From Biomphalaria glabrata (Eukaryota; Mollusca; Gastropoda; Planorbidae), in assembly GCF_947242115.1 (NCBI RefSeq), contig NC_074728.1:16377542-16441541 (forward strand): a stretch of 64,000 bases of DNA. The letters run 5' to 3'. Of the stretch, positions 12,240-22,789 are shown piece after piece. Position 1 is the first letter of the stretch; every line of letters begins with the position of its first letter. The translations under genes and the position numbers were made by a program. The notes under the pieces are model-generated. The model saw nothing but the letters and a program-made list of their open reading frames with translations. It ran no database searches and was not told the origin of the DNA.

Positions 12240-14567
12240 GTGTTCTATCGGCAGCTAAATACTTTGTTGGGACTGGAGTGAAATCTAAGTTATTTTTTTA
12301 TTTTATTTTAGAAAGAGAAACAAGATTTTACACGTAGAGTATTTGTAATTCAACATCATCATTTACATTTTGCAGGAAGCGTCACAAGAGTAGCAAGGCC
12401 ACATTTCATAGGTAAATATATTTTATTTTGTAAACATTTGTTTTCTTTATTTCGAGAGAAGGCAAAAGAAAAAAAATGACTTTCCAAAATATCTATCTAC
12501 GTATGTATGTATCTATCTGCATGTCTGTCTGTCTATCCACCTGTCTGTCTGTCTAGCTGTCTTTATATATATAGGCAGTTAAACTCTATAATTTTCAGAT
12601 AAATGGCAGTAATTAGCGGCTCTTACCCTTAAATAAGCTTAGAAAAAACAAACATAAAAAGATACAACCTTTAGTGTGACTCATTTTGCTCTTAATAACT
12701 AATAAATGTTAGATGCAAAAAAAAAAAAAGAAACTTTCATTACCCAGTCAACCCCCCCCCCCTCGAGAACAAATCCTGGTTAATCTACTAGACATTATAA
12801 TATTCTAATGGTATGCCTTTAGATCTACATCAACTATCCAATTTCTTGGAAAATCGTTAGATCCGTTTTCGAGAATCGCGTCCACCCACCACCCAAAGGT
12901 TCCAGTCCGGGAGTGTGACTTGAATCGAGGTAGTGTAAGAAAAGGACTTAATTTCACAGTCGCTGAATCTCCAAAATTACAAAGGAATAAGTTGTCCAAA
13001 AAATGTCTCGCTTATAAACAGTCGTTCAGTCTCAACAAAGTCTTGATAGTAGAGCACATAACATTCACTATGGGGCTAACGTAACTTTAAATATGTTTTC
13101 AATGACTTTGTTTCTAAGCAATGTTACTTATTAAAGTAGGGTGAGATAGATAGAAAGATAGAGAAAGAAGAACATGGAACAAAAGGAACGAGAGAGAGAA
13201 TTGTTATAACATATCCCTTTACAAAATGAACTCTCACAATTATGTAATATCTATTTTCCTCAGAAAATATTCTACGTTTGACACGAGTGGCCACTCTCAA
13301 AGGTATTCATGTGTTTGTATCGGGTACTAGTCGAATGTGACCCGCGGGCCTTAGTTTGGCTGTTACTGATATACTTGATTGGATTTAGATCTATGTCAAA
13401 CATGGAAAAAGTTCCATTCACTTTTTTTTTATTTGCTACGAAAATAAAAGTAGAGTATGAAAATGGGTTTACCCGTTCAGCCAAAATGTTCACATCAAAT
13501 ATAAATTACGAAGGAAACGGGTTTACCCGATTTGTAAAAAAAAAAAGTTTTTTTTAATAGAGATATAATTAGGTATTTTTGTCTATTTTTTGGATCTTCA
13601 GGTTGTGAGAGAAATATGAAACATACACTACGGTCTCTGTCATGATCTTAGAAATATTTATGCCAAGTTTGATCAAGTTTGGTCAAACGGTTTTGATTTT
13701 TATTCGGGACATAATACATACATTTTTTTTTACCTTTTACCCATCCCTTAGTGTGTTGGACCGTTGGGGCACCAAGCAAGACTCGGTCGACCGTCTTTCT
13801 TCATTCTACTTTATATATTAGATTTAAAAATAAAAGTTAATCACAGTAATCTGCTCTTTGATTTACTTTGATTTTCAAGATCCCTTTCCTGTTCTTTAAG
13901 CAATAGATTCACTCAGATAGAAACAGAAGAGAAAGTGATAGGAAGAAATATGGTGTCGATATAATGGAATTAGAAAAAAAAACTTACGAAAATGAAAAAG
14001 AGGAAGATTTTATAAGAAAGGAAATAAAAATGTCAAGGACGCCATAGTGAAAGTTCCCTGTTGTCAACTAACTAATACAAAAATACTTAAAAAATGTGCT
14101 TCTACATTGCTGAAAACTACACTAAATTTTTTATTTGTTTCATTAAAGAATTCATTTATCAATACTAGCGTTTTCTGTACGCCAGATCGGCCATTATGTA
14201 TTGAAATCTCCACGTTATTAATATACTTTTTTAAATATACACAATAACAAATATACATATAGCAATTATACATATAGTTACTGTATTTCATCACAAGAAA
14301 CATACTCTCCATCAGTTACATCACCTACCTACAATGATAAATCAGGTAAACAGGTATATTCTGTTTCAGTGCAAGACATTGCTTTTAAAGGCTATTTACG
14401 AGGGAACCTGGCAGGTAAATATAAAAAAAAAATCATTAAAAGTAGATTTATTGAGATTAATTCATTTTTTAAATCTTGCTAATGAAAGTATTCAAGCCCA
14501 TCAAGTCGCTCAGGTTCATATCAACTCATCTCCTATAAGTTCAAACTTGTGTGCTTACAAAATGGCG
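1734..14567 (+). CDS. Chain of phase-1 micro-exons upstream of the protease-like exon (partial gene, 5' end not found)
   Basis: Candidate exons, each with an AG acceptor and GT donor, are: 1734-1766 (33 nt), 2738-2770 (33), 5560-5622 (63), 5950-5997 (48), 10629-10685 (57), 12376-12411 (36), 13264-13302 (39), 14298-14414 (117, or 14370-14414 alone) and 14514-14567 (54). All start with two bases of a split codon and end with one base, so every intron is phase 1 and every exon is a multiple of three. The frame is open throughout and enters 15470 in the right phase. Encoded peptides include YTVAESSASY, STLKRGLKYI, FYNIKYGSLHYGYDE and SVTRVARPHFI. Acceptors at 5560, 5950, 10629 and 12376 have good pyrimidine tracts, and donors GTAAGT, GTAAGA and GTAAAT are near consensus. 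No domain is recognised and no start ATG or signal peptide was found, so the gene probably begins left of the window. The exons at 13264 (donor GTATTC), 14298 and 14514 (poor tracts) are the least certain. Splice sites were called by eye in AT-rich DNA, so some may be decoys. Confidence 0.5.
2489..2567. repeat. (AT)n microsatellite
   Basis: About 39 perfect AT dinucleotides, followed by short TATA and GTGT runs. The open frames here are low-complexity artefacts. Confidence 0.95.
2950..3690 (-). mobile_element. Degenerate LINE reverse-transcriptase fragment
   Basis: Read on the minus strand, the pieces occur in LINE RT order: CKSAGPDSIP near 3610, IPGKVFNHILLNRRKEAVD, RQAGFRKGRSCTNQ, then YGVLEKITIIIRKPYEGMTC and VRQGCLLSPFLFLLAIDWV near 3040-3100. 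The frame changes several times and there are deletions, so it is a dead 5'- and 3'-truncated copy. It resembles the better-kept RT at 58.9 kb but is a different subfamily. It sits in an intron of the micro-exon gene in opposite orientation. Confidence 0.8.
4080..4232 (-). mobile_element. tRNA-derived SINE fragment
   Basis: On the minus strand TAGCTCAGCGACG (4217-4229) resembles a pol III A box, and GGTTCGACACC (4136-4146) fits the B box GGTTCGANNCC. The spacing is about right for a tRNA head. A related sequence lies at 50690-50870. A functional tRNA is unlikely because the arms do not pair well. Confidence 0.5.
4375..4773. repeat. 15-bp minisatellite, about 26 copies
   Basis: Tandem units of CTGTTACATCTTGTA with single-base variants. 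Because 15 is divisible by three and the unit lacks stops in several frames, long open frames exist on both strands (periodic LHLVL on +, CNSTR on -). These have no start context, splice support or codon bias and are most likely non-coding. Confidence 0.95.
5998..7084. other. Intron sequence with SINE remnants
   Basis: No host exon was seen. Around 6270-6325 there is a match to the tail of the SINE at 54889 (ATCATCTGCCCTATAGGCCACA and GGTCTGAAA). Around 6850-6930 there is a minus-strand piece of another SINE, with TAGAGCTAGGTGGAC, GGCGCCC and AAAATCCCAGTC, shared with 17890-17965 and 57150-57200. Confidence 0.5.
7085..9858. repeat. 52-bp minisatellite, about 53 copies (2.8 kb)
   Basis: A near-perfect tandem array; each unit contains ACTGGCTGGATACAATGGAT, GCTTGGATATCAACTCGTG and TCTTCCCTTAATG. 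The register is exact: shared variants are separated by whole multiples of 52 (CAACTATTGT at 8011 and 8947, 936 apart; CTTAGTG at 7194, 7766 and 8182). The unit is not a multiple of three and codes for nothing. It lies in the intron between the micro-exons at 5950 and 10629. Confidence 0.97.
9859..10410. mobile_element. GC-rich insertion with 9-bp target-site duplication, family unknown
   Basis: A roughly 534-bp block (9868-10401) sits between two copies of TGGATCCAA (9859-9867 and 10402-10410). The minisatellite motif ATGAATGCTGGGATA occurs just before it and resumes immediately after, so the element landed in the last 52-bp unit. It is much richer in G+C than its surroundings and contains a T9 run. 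No intact protein is encoded and no terminal inverted repeat was seen. A truncated retroposon is plausible. Confidence 0.6.
11590..12197 (+). mobile_element. LINE 3' end with an inverted 5' segment (twin-priming structure)
   Basis: From 11800 the + strand encodes a LINE C-terminus: KAVFFGELKGGRRNRGA, FKDQLRRQLSLADIEEST, then a zinc-knuckle-like YACPGCGKIC near 12100. Immediately left, 11590-11800, the part that normally precedes it is present on the minus strand (LLERFHQRCLRSIMDIRWQD, then RQLR and AGHVSRM). The inverted part ends at SRMG and the direct part starts near PPPKAVFF, so the breakpoints abut. It ends at an AT microsatellite. It is 5'-truncated and inactive. Confidence 0.75.
12196..12237. 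repeat. (AT)n microsatellite
   Basis: About 20 AT dinucleotides directly after the LINE 3' end. Confidence 0.9.
13324..13825. repeat. Diverged, internally deleted copy of the ~1-kb interspersed repeat
   Basis: It shares the opening (CCCGCGGGCC), the TTTGCTACGAAAATAAAA and GGGTTTACCCG blocks, and the closing GGTCAAACGGTTTTGAT, GGGACATA and CTACTTTATA stretch with the copies at 19.25-21.25 kb. The middle is missing. A short internal duplication around GGGTTTACCCG is present. Confidence 0.6.
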
Positions 14568-14833
14568 GTAAAAATATGTAAATAAATAGATATGTAAACA
14601 TATACATATATACCATGCAAATCTTTAATTAGTTTACTTAATGATAACATTAAAGTGAAGGTATAGTATAAGGACATTTTCCCAAGCCTATTTATTTATA
14701 CTTGTAAATATTTTTATTATTTATTTATATTATTTTTATTTTTAAATCTAAGAAAAATACTTTTAAAAACTAGAACTATTTTCTAAGTTGTTTAATTTCT
14801 TTAACAAGTGTAAATTGTAAATTGCTAAATGTT

Positions 14834-14849
14834 AATATATATATATATG

Positions 14850-14939
<90 letters not shown>
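14834..14939. repeat. (AT)n microsatellite
   Basis: About 50 AT/TA dinucleotides with one GTATGT interruption, in the last intron of the protease gene. Confidence 0.95.
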
Positions 14940-14943
<4 letters not shown>

Positions 14944-15469
14944 ATTGGAATTCAATTTCCTTCAGTAAGTTGGCCGGGTAGTTTATATCACAGAGCCACA
15001 TATCCAACCATCACATCTAGAAATAAAGACAAAGTAATCACTCTGAACGCAATGTTATTGTTATGTTAGAAAGTCTATCCAATAGAAACGAGAACATTTG
15101 AAAACCCGCCAGAAACATAGTAATCCAGGTCAACAGAGAATATCTCTCCGTTTGAAATTAATTTTCATCTTAAGTTAAATAAATTTAGGAAAATGAACTT
15201 ATTTTTTAATTAAAATTCTAAGTGTTTGAAATCAAATTATTTTTGTTTCAATCGGAAATCAATGTATGTCAACTGGACCAGTCTGTGTTTAAATTTTAAA
15301 TTTTCTATCGAGAGAATAACATGTACATAACACTATATACAGTAATACAGCATTTGAATTTGAGATACAATCATGTCGGCACCAACATTGATCTAATTTC
15401 TACATATTTCACAATATTTGTTTTTTTTTTAACTTGTTTTTTAAATTTGGCTATACTTTTTCTCTACAG

Positions 15470-16377
15470 TTCAATTATTGTCGGATGTCTACATACACAA
15501 TGAATACTTTGAACAACTGGAACTCAGAGAAGATTTTTTTAGTACTGCACATAGAAATGGATTTGTGTGTCAAGAGAATTTTTCTCAACAATATGTGGAC
15601 TTATTTACAGGGCGCAGAGACAACAGAAACCTTTTTGAGTTTATTCAATCTGTGGCTGATCTCACAGTTTCAATAAACATAAACGTGTACCAGGAAGAGC
15701 GATATAAATATGTTTATTGCAAGCCCTCGTTCGGTTTGTTAGGCTTAGAAAAAAGTATAGATATATTTGGGTCTGGCATCGTTTATCGTATTGATAGAAG
15801 TTGTCAAAATATAAATGTTCAGTTAAGACGATTCCCAGCCATGAAAAATGTTTGTGCAGACATTTACATTGCTACAGCTGCACATTTAGTTCCTGATCAG
15901 TTAGCCTACAGCATTGCAGATTGTGTGTTTTTTTTTGACGGTTCAAGTGATGGGGCATCTCCCAACTACGTTCATAATGTAGTGGAGATAGTGGAGTATA
16001 ATGCCAAAGACAACTGGTGCTTATTACGTTTACGGACATGCAACATACAACTTATAGAAAGACTGGAAAATGTCATGGAGAAGTTTGATGCTCTGAGAGT
16101 CAAGATCTATAACGAATACAAAGGTTCTCGTGATGATGAGAGGTTGATGTTTTCAGTATCACATCCTTACGGTAGCGACAAACATATTAGCTTGGGTCGT
16201 TGGGAAAGTCTGGAGATAAAGAATGACATCTGGAGTACATTCACCTATCAGGCGCCGATGTTTCCTGGAAGTGCTGGCGCTTACGTTCACATGCTGGGGT
16301 ACAGCGGCAGAGTCTGGCACTATCCACATTTACACAGATGTAACAAACAAAGTGGAGCTGGCTATCATGTGCAGTAA
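15470..16377 (+). CDS. Trypsin-like (PA-clan) serine protease domain, terminal exon
   Basis: The exon follows the acceptor TTTTTCTCTACAG and is open for 301 codons to TAA at 16375-16377. It has no ATG near its start; the first reading-frame codons are CAA TTA TTG, so translation must begin in an upstream exon. Serine-protease landmarks appear in the right order: GSGIVYRI, then IATAAHLV with the likely catalytic His (codon 15883), then KDNWCLLRL where the Asp is expected (16009-16014), then PMFPGSAGAYV with the nucleophile Ser in GSAG (codon 16270). In the usual D-x-x-LL pattern the aligned residue here is Asn, with Asp one place earlier, so activity is uncertain. About 95 residues precede the protease core. 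It is either an intracellular S1-like peptidase or an inactive homologue; no signal peptide is visible in this exon. Confidence 0.75.
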
Positions 16378-16418
16378 ACATGACGTCATATAATTATCAT
16401 GAAATCTGATTAGATAAA

Positions 16419-16424
16419 AATAAA
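16419..16424 (+). terminator. Polyadenylation signal AATAAA of the protease gene
   Basis: A canonical AATAAA lies 42 bases after the stop codon and supports 16377 as the true 3' end of the coding region. Confidence 0.65.
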
Positions 16425-16429
16425 GTTTT

Positions 16430-17050
16430 ATAAAATGAACAAATAGAAAATTATTTTTATGCATTATTATGGCTTTTTTTCCCTTTTTTTTAAAACGAGC
16501 TTTAGATGTAGTTTTATTAACTTTGTTTTGTAAGATTGATACTCTTCCAACTTGTTATTTATTTTTTTGTAACGATTGCCAGATTTTACTGTAAGTCAGA
16601 TGTACTATCTCTCACAAAATGTGAATCTAACAAATCACTGCCTCAACTCAATTAGTACTTGTACCTAAATTATAATACGTTTTAAAAAAAATAGTAGAAA
16701 GTATTTTTAATCCCACTTTTTCAAAAACCAATATTGCTTATCATACAAGTGTTTCTTATTGTTTATATTCTTTTTATCATTTATTACCAATCAAAATGTA
16801 GTTCAATGACATTTTTGAATTATTAATTCTAAAACTCAAACTGACTTCAACTCTTCTGGCTTAATCAAGCTTTAATGATCATATTTTTTTATTTACTTGA
16901 AATAGACGATGTATTATATTTTTCTGAAAACAAAAATTTATATCACCAAAAAAAGGACTACACAAATTAAGGCTAATAAGAACAATGTCCTCTATCAGTG
17001 TTGACGGAAAAGTCATGTCAGTGTTTTATCATGCCCACATTTGCAGTACT
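16430..17050. other. Intergenic, nothing recognised
   Basis: AT-rich sequence after the protease gene's poly(A) signal. No coding, RNA or repeat signature was recognised. Confidence 0.5.
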
Positions 17051-17059
17051 TTAAATTTC

Positions 17060-17310
17060 AACATCACGGCCAGGTCTGGAAATATCAATATTAAATATAA
17101 AAAAAAACTTTATAAAATCCTAAATACAGCTAGTAAGATGATTGGCAACAAACAAGACCCATTAAAACAGCTTTTCAGGAGAAATATTTTTAAGAGCATA
17201 ACAAAACACCCTCTGGGTCCGGATTTAAACACTTTACCACCATCTTACACTTTTTGCTTTAACATCATTGAATTTGTAAAACAAAAATTTCTATTGTCAA
17301 CTTCAAATAT
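17060..17310 (+). mobile_element. LINE C-terminal fragment
   Basis: The frame contains KKLYKILNTASKMIG followed by DPLKQLFRRN and a HPLGPDLNTLPPS stretch. This is the typical end of a LINE ORF2, in which a K-T-ASK-IG helix is followed by a HPL-LPSG-like motif. Only this last part is kept and it is AT-biased. Confidence 0.55.
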
Positions 17311-17320
17311 AATGTTTTAG

Positions 17321-19245
17321 AAAAACTCTGCTATGATGTTATTAGTATCCGTTGCATGTTTTAACGTGTAATTCGTTTCTTCATATAATGCTTTATTATC
17401 TGTAACGTTCAATTGGGAGACAAAGTTGCTGAAGAATAGTACAGATTAGTACTCTTAGTACAATAGAAGTTTGCTCATTGTTGTTCTCTGGCACTGCCAG
17501 TGTCGATCTTCGTAAAAAGAAAACTAAACTCATTATTATTTTTTTTTTATTATTATTATAAATATAACTATTATAATCATGGAAAGGAATTATTTATCAT
17601 TGTCTGGCATTATTATTATTGTTTTTTTATTGTTATTATTATTTATTAAATGTTATCGGTTTGGTAAAGTTGTGTTAACGATTTTCTTGTTATTTATTAA
17701 GTCATTTCAAATGTTGCTTTCTATTGTGATGTAAGAAAGGAAACAAAACCAATACAATTCAACGGTAGGTCATTCTGTGTAGACTTTGCGATCATGAGCT
17801 ATGGGAGAAATTTTACTCTTGACCAACTGAAGGACAGAAGTTGATCACAGTAAAAATAACATTTACACATTAATTAAAAGCTCTTGTATCCAGACCGTAA
17901 ACCCCTTAGAGTTGGTTGGATTAAGGGCGCCCTAAAAATCCCAAAATTTAAAATCTCAGTCTTCAAAATGTCTGTTACTTTTGAAAATCTTCTTCGAATA
18001 TCGAATCATTCTAGCATCGAACCATCAACAGGTATTATATTAGTTTCTTTATGATTCCAGAAATGGGGTGTAACAAAAATAAAACATAGATAAAAATAAT
18101 CAGATAAAATACAGGATTTAAAAAAACGTGTCTTCGTTTTTTTCTTTGAATGCTTGCAACTTGTCTCCCGACTCTATGCATGCACTTGAGTGAACCATGG
18201 ACCGAGTTAGAAGTAGAGATGTGTACAGAGAATATATTTGAAGTAGAGCAGTTGAAAGGGGCTGTCACTCTGAGAAGGGAAGTAGATCTATGTCATTCTC
18301 TCCCTTATTTGAAAGTCTTTTTTTTTTTTTTTAAACAAACTTAAGATGCATCTCCATAGATTCATTTTAATCCTCTATTTGTCCCAATGGATTAGAATCA
18401 AGTCAAGGATGTGAGTCATCCCTTAACGGTCCGTGACTGTCACTCGTGACCTGATGGCATGTCCTATTTATTTGAAGGTTGAATCACTCACTGATTTGAC
18501 CTAACATGAGTTGATTAATAACTACGTAACTAGGACATCAATATTAGCGAAAAAGTCAACGAGGTACAGTTACACAACACACTGCACGTTTTATCCAATG
18601 TGTCTATTTGTCAGTCAAAAAAAAGTTTTTAAAAGAAACAAAAATCAAAGTTTGCATTTGAACGTCTTGTAAATAAAATATTTTTAACTGATTGCTTTAA
18701 AAAAAATGTTTACAGAGATCTAGTGGGCACGACATGGCCTAAATTGTGCCGGTGTACCTAAAACCCAAAATATCAACTATATCATATATCAGAGGATTAA
18801 GAATGTATAAGGACAAACTTCTATTTGTTAGTCAATTCAATACTTTAAAAATGTAACTTCTTAAAACTTAAATATAATGACTAAAAATAGGTTAATGTGC
18901 ACTGAATGAAGTTGAGGTTTTGTTAATGTAATATGCTACGGTTCAAACAACATGATATTGAGTATTATGAAACATTTCTTAAGCCGATTAAGAACACCAT
19001 ATAATTTTTTGGCATCCACCAATAGAAAGCCCTCATTCCCACTTACAGTACATATACCCTCACATTTCAACGTCTTTGATCCTAATGTATTTTAGTATAT
19101 GTTACGTTTCCATGGAACGACCCGTCATAAGATACACTCTTTACATTTCAAACTGTAGTAATTTTCGAAACACACACACACACACACGAAGATGATTTTA
19201 CATTCCACTTTTCATCATAGAAAATACAAAGTGGCTTTTATTTAT
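17321..19245. other. Intergenic, only small repeat remnants
   Basis: A SINE remnant lies at 17885-17965 (minus-type GGCGCCCTAAAAATCCC block). A short motif, GGGCACGACATGGCCTAAAT at 18725-18745, recurs with changes at 30188-30208. No gene was recognised. Confidence 0.45.
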
Positions 19246-19247
19246 AA

Positions 19248-21254
19248 CTAGCCTGACATTACCCGCAGCCTGCGGGTCTAAGTTTGTGTTTTCTAATCTA
19301 GTGGATTGGATGTAGATGTATGTTAAACTTAGCTAATGATCCTTTTAAGTTTTTTCTCTTTCGCTACGAAAATAAAATTAGGTTTGAGAAAATGGGTTTA
19401 CCCGAAGCCGATACATACATATCTATTAAAAACGAAAAGAGCAATAGCTTTGTTAAATGAATGGGATTATAAAGTAAAGTACGCGATTCATGAATGAATA
19501 TATGCCTATCTCAACTCGGCTTCGCAGCTTTCGTAAACGAATGTAGTCTCTTAAAAATGCTTTAGTAAACCAAATTTGAATGTTAATTTGATCAAAATAT
19601 GAAATGAATGTACTATAATTAGTATGTTCATGTGTTAAAGTATAAAACTATCTGTGCGAAGAGAAGTTTTATCATCTTAGAGTTGATTTAGAGTTTTAGA
19701 TCTAGGGATGGGATTATAAAGTAAACAATTAAACGAATTAATTTTTAGTACGCGATTCATTACGGTATTGTCTAATGAAAGAATGTTCGTCAGGAAATCT
19801 GTAGTCACAGATATAAGGAACTAATTAATGTAAAAAAATGCTTTTGAAACACAAAATTGAAGGTTATTTTTATTATATAATGAAATCAATGGATCTTCTT
19901 TTGTATTTTCATGTGTCAAAGTAAAAAACTATCTGCGCATAGTGTATTTCTTAAAATTAGATCTAGGTCTAGATCCTTTCGATGTTTTCTCATGTCAACA
20001 TTGTAAACATGGCCTAGATCCATAAATACTATAGCTTTAATGGAGTCGGACAACTTTATTTTTTTTTAGGGTCTTAAGTTTGTTTTAGGGCTACAATACA
20101 TACACTACTGTCTAAGTTAGTACCCAACGAACATTCCTGCCTAGTATTATCAAGATTGGTCAAGCGGTTTTGATTTCTATTCGTCACATACATACATACA
20201 TACATACGCCTTACTTTATACTTTACTAGCCTGACATTACCCGCGGCCTGCGGGTCTAAGTTTGTGTTTACTAATCTAGTGGATTGGATTTAAATGTATG
20301 TTAAACGTATCTAATGATCCTTTCAAATTTTTTCTCTTTCGCTACGAAAATAAAATTAGTTTTGCGAAAATGGATTTACCCGAAGCCGATACATACATAT
20401 CTATTAAAAACGAAAAGAGCGATAGCTTTGTTAAATGAATAGGATTATAAAGTTAACAATTAAACGAAATAATTTTTAGTACGCGATTCATGAATGAATA
20501 TAGATCTAGGCCTATCTCAACCCGGCATCGCAGCTTTCGTAAACGAATTCAGTCTATTAAAAATGCTTTAGAAAACCAAATTTGAATGTTTATTTGATCA
20601 AAATATGAAATGAATGGACTATAATTAGGTTGTTCATGTGTTAAGGTATAAAACTATCTGTGCTAAGAGAAGTTTTATCATCTTAGAGTTGAATTAGAGT
20701 TTTAGATCTAGGGATGGGATTATAAAGTAAACAATTAAACGAATTAATTTTTAGTAAGCGATTCATTACGGTATTGTCTAATGAAAGAATGTTTGTCAGG
20801 AAATCTGCAGTCACAGATATAACTTACTAATTAATTCAAAAAATGCTTTTGAAACACAAAATTGAAGGTTAATTTTATTATATAATAAAATCAATGGATC
20901 TTCTTTTGTATTTTCATGTGTCAAAGTAAAAAACTATCTGCGCAAAGTGTATTTCTAAAAATTAGATCTAGTCTAAATCCTTTCGATCTTTTCTATGTCA
21001 ACATTGTAGACATGGCCTAGATCCATAAAATACTATAGCTGTAATAGAGTCGGACAACTTTATTTTTTTTTAGGGTCTTAAGTTTGTTTTAGGGCTACAA
21101 TACATACACTAAGGTCTAAGTTGGTACCCAAGAAACATTCCTGCCAAGTTTTATCAAGATTGGTCAAGCGGTTTTGATGTCTATAAGTAACATACATACA
21201 TACATACATACATACATACATACATACCCCTCACATTCTACTTTATAATATAGA
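19248..21254. repeat. Two head-to-tail copies of a ~1-kb interspersed repeat
   Basis: Copy 1 runs about 19248-20227 and copy 2 about 20228-21254. Both open with CTAGCCTGACATTACCCGC and close with GGTCAAGCGGTTTTGAT, a CATA microsatellite and CTTTATA. They are highly similar along their whole length with small indels. No protein is encoded. The first copy passes straight into the second, which suggests tandem duplication, or insertion of one copy into the end of another. Confidence 0.8.
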
Positions 21255-21489
21255 TAGTATAGATTATGAAGGAAAAATTTTAAAATTTTACAGGGGCATA
21301 TTACTGTTTATTGTTACCCAGTGTGTCTTCACCTGAGCTTGGGTGGTAGAGTAGTCTTGCACGTCTTTAGCTCTTCCCAAATACAAAGGCTCCTATTCTC
21401 TCATTCGCAGACAAACTTGTTGCAATGAAGGCATTTCTGTCTTGTAGTGTGGTATGAAACTTGCCCGCCGCCGCTCTACTAGGTTGTGT

Positions 21490-22775
21490 TAAGGGTCAAG
21501 AACTAATCTTCTGAAGGTTGGTTCAAGAACTAATCTGAAGGAGGTTGAGTCAAGAACTATTCCGCAGGAGGTTGGGTCAAGAACTATTTTGCAGGAGGTT
21601 GAGTCAAGAACTATTCTGCAATAGGTTGAGTCAAGAACTGTTCTGCAGGAGGTTGAGTCAAGAGTTAATATGCAGGAGGTTGGGTTAAAACTAATATGCA
21701 GGATGTTTGGTCAAGAACTAATCTGCAGGAGGTTTGGTCAAAAACTAATCTGCAGGAGGTTGGGTCAAGAACTAATCTTCAGGAGGTTGAGTCAAGAACT
21801 ATTCTGCAGGAGGTTGGGTCAAAAACTAATTTTCAGGAGGTTGGGTAAAGAACTAATCTTCTGGAGGTTGAGTTAAGAACTATTCTACAGAAGGTTGGGT
21901 CAAGAACTAATCTTCAGGAGGTTGTGTCAAGAACTGCTCTGCAGGAGGTTGATTCAAGAACTATTCTGCAGGAGGTTGAGTCAAGAACTATTCTGCAGGA
22001 GGTTGGGTCAAGAACTAATCGTCAGGAGGTTGGGTCAAGAACTGTTCTGCAGGAGGTTGGGTCAAGAACTATTCTGCAGGAGGTTGGGTCAAAAACTATT
22101 CTGCAGGAGGTTGGGTCAAGAACTGCTCTGCAGGAGGTTGGGTCAAAAACTATTCTGCAGGAGGTTGGGTCAAGAACTATTCTTCAGGAGGTTGGGTCAA
22201 GAACTGTTCTGCAGGAGGTTGGGTCAAGAACTATTCTGCAGGAGGTTGGGTCAAGAACTGTTCTGCAGGAGGTTGGGTCAAGAACTATTCTGCAGGAGGT
22301 TGGGTCAAGAACTGTTCTGTTGGAGGTTGGGTCAAGAACTGTTCTGCAGAAGGTTGGGTCAAGAAGTGTTCTGCAGGAGGTTGGGTCAAGAACTAATCTT
22401 CAGGAGGTTGGGTCAAGAACTGTTCTGTTGGAGGTTGGGTCAAGAACTATTCTGCAGGAGGTTGGGTCAAAAACTATTCTGCAGGAGGTTGGGTCAAGAA
22501 CTATTCTGCAGGAGGTTGGGTCAAGAACTGTTCTGCAGGAGGTTGGGTCTAGAACTATTCTGCAGGAGGTTGGGTCAAGAACTGTTCTGCAGGAGGTTGG
22601 GTCAAGAACTATTCTGCAGGAGGTTGGGTCAAGAACTATTCTGTTGGAGGTTGGGTCAAGAACTATTCTGTTGGAGGTTGGGTCAAGAACTATTCTGCAG
22701 GAGGTTGGGTCAAGAACTATTCTGTTGGAGGTTGGGTCAAGAACTATTCTGCAGGAGGTTGGGTCAAGAACTAAA
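21490..22775. repeat. 27-bp minisatellite, about 47 copies
   Basis: Each unit joins GGAGGTTGGGTCAAGAACT to a variable ATTCTGCA or similar. Since 27 is divisible by three and the unit has no stop in at least two forward frames, long periodic open frames arise (RRLGQELFC and QEVGSRTIL). Substitutions fall without codon periodicity and no gene context exists, so coding is doubtful. Confidence 0.95.
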
Positions 22776-22789
22776 CTTCAATTCTGAAG

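Noticed and set aside
13918-14046. Further candidate micro-exon starting after TCACTCAG (AGA AAC AGA AGA...)
   Set aside because: The frame is open in the right phase, but the only phase-compatible donor (GTGTCG) is weak and the composition is A-rich, so it was left out of the chain.
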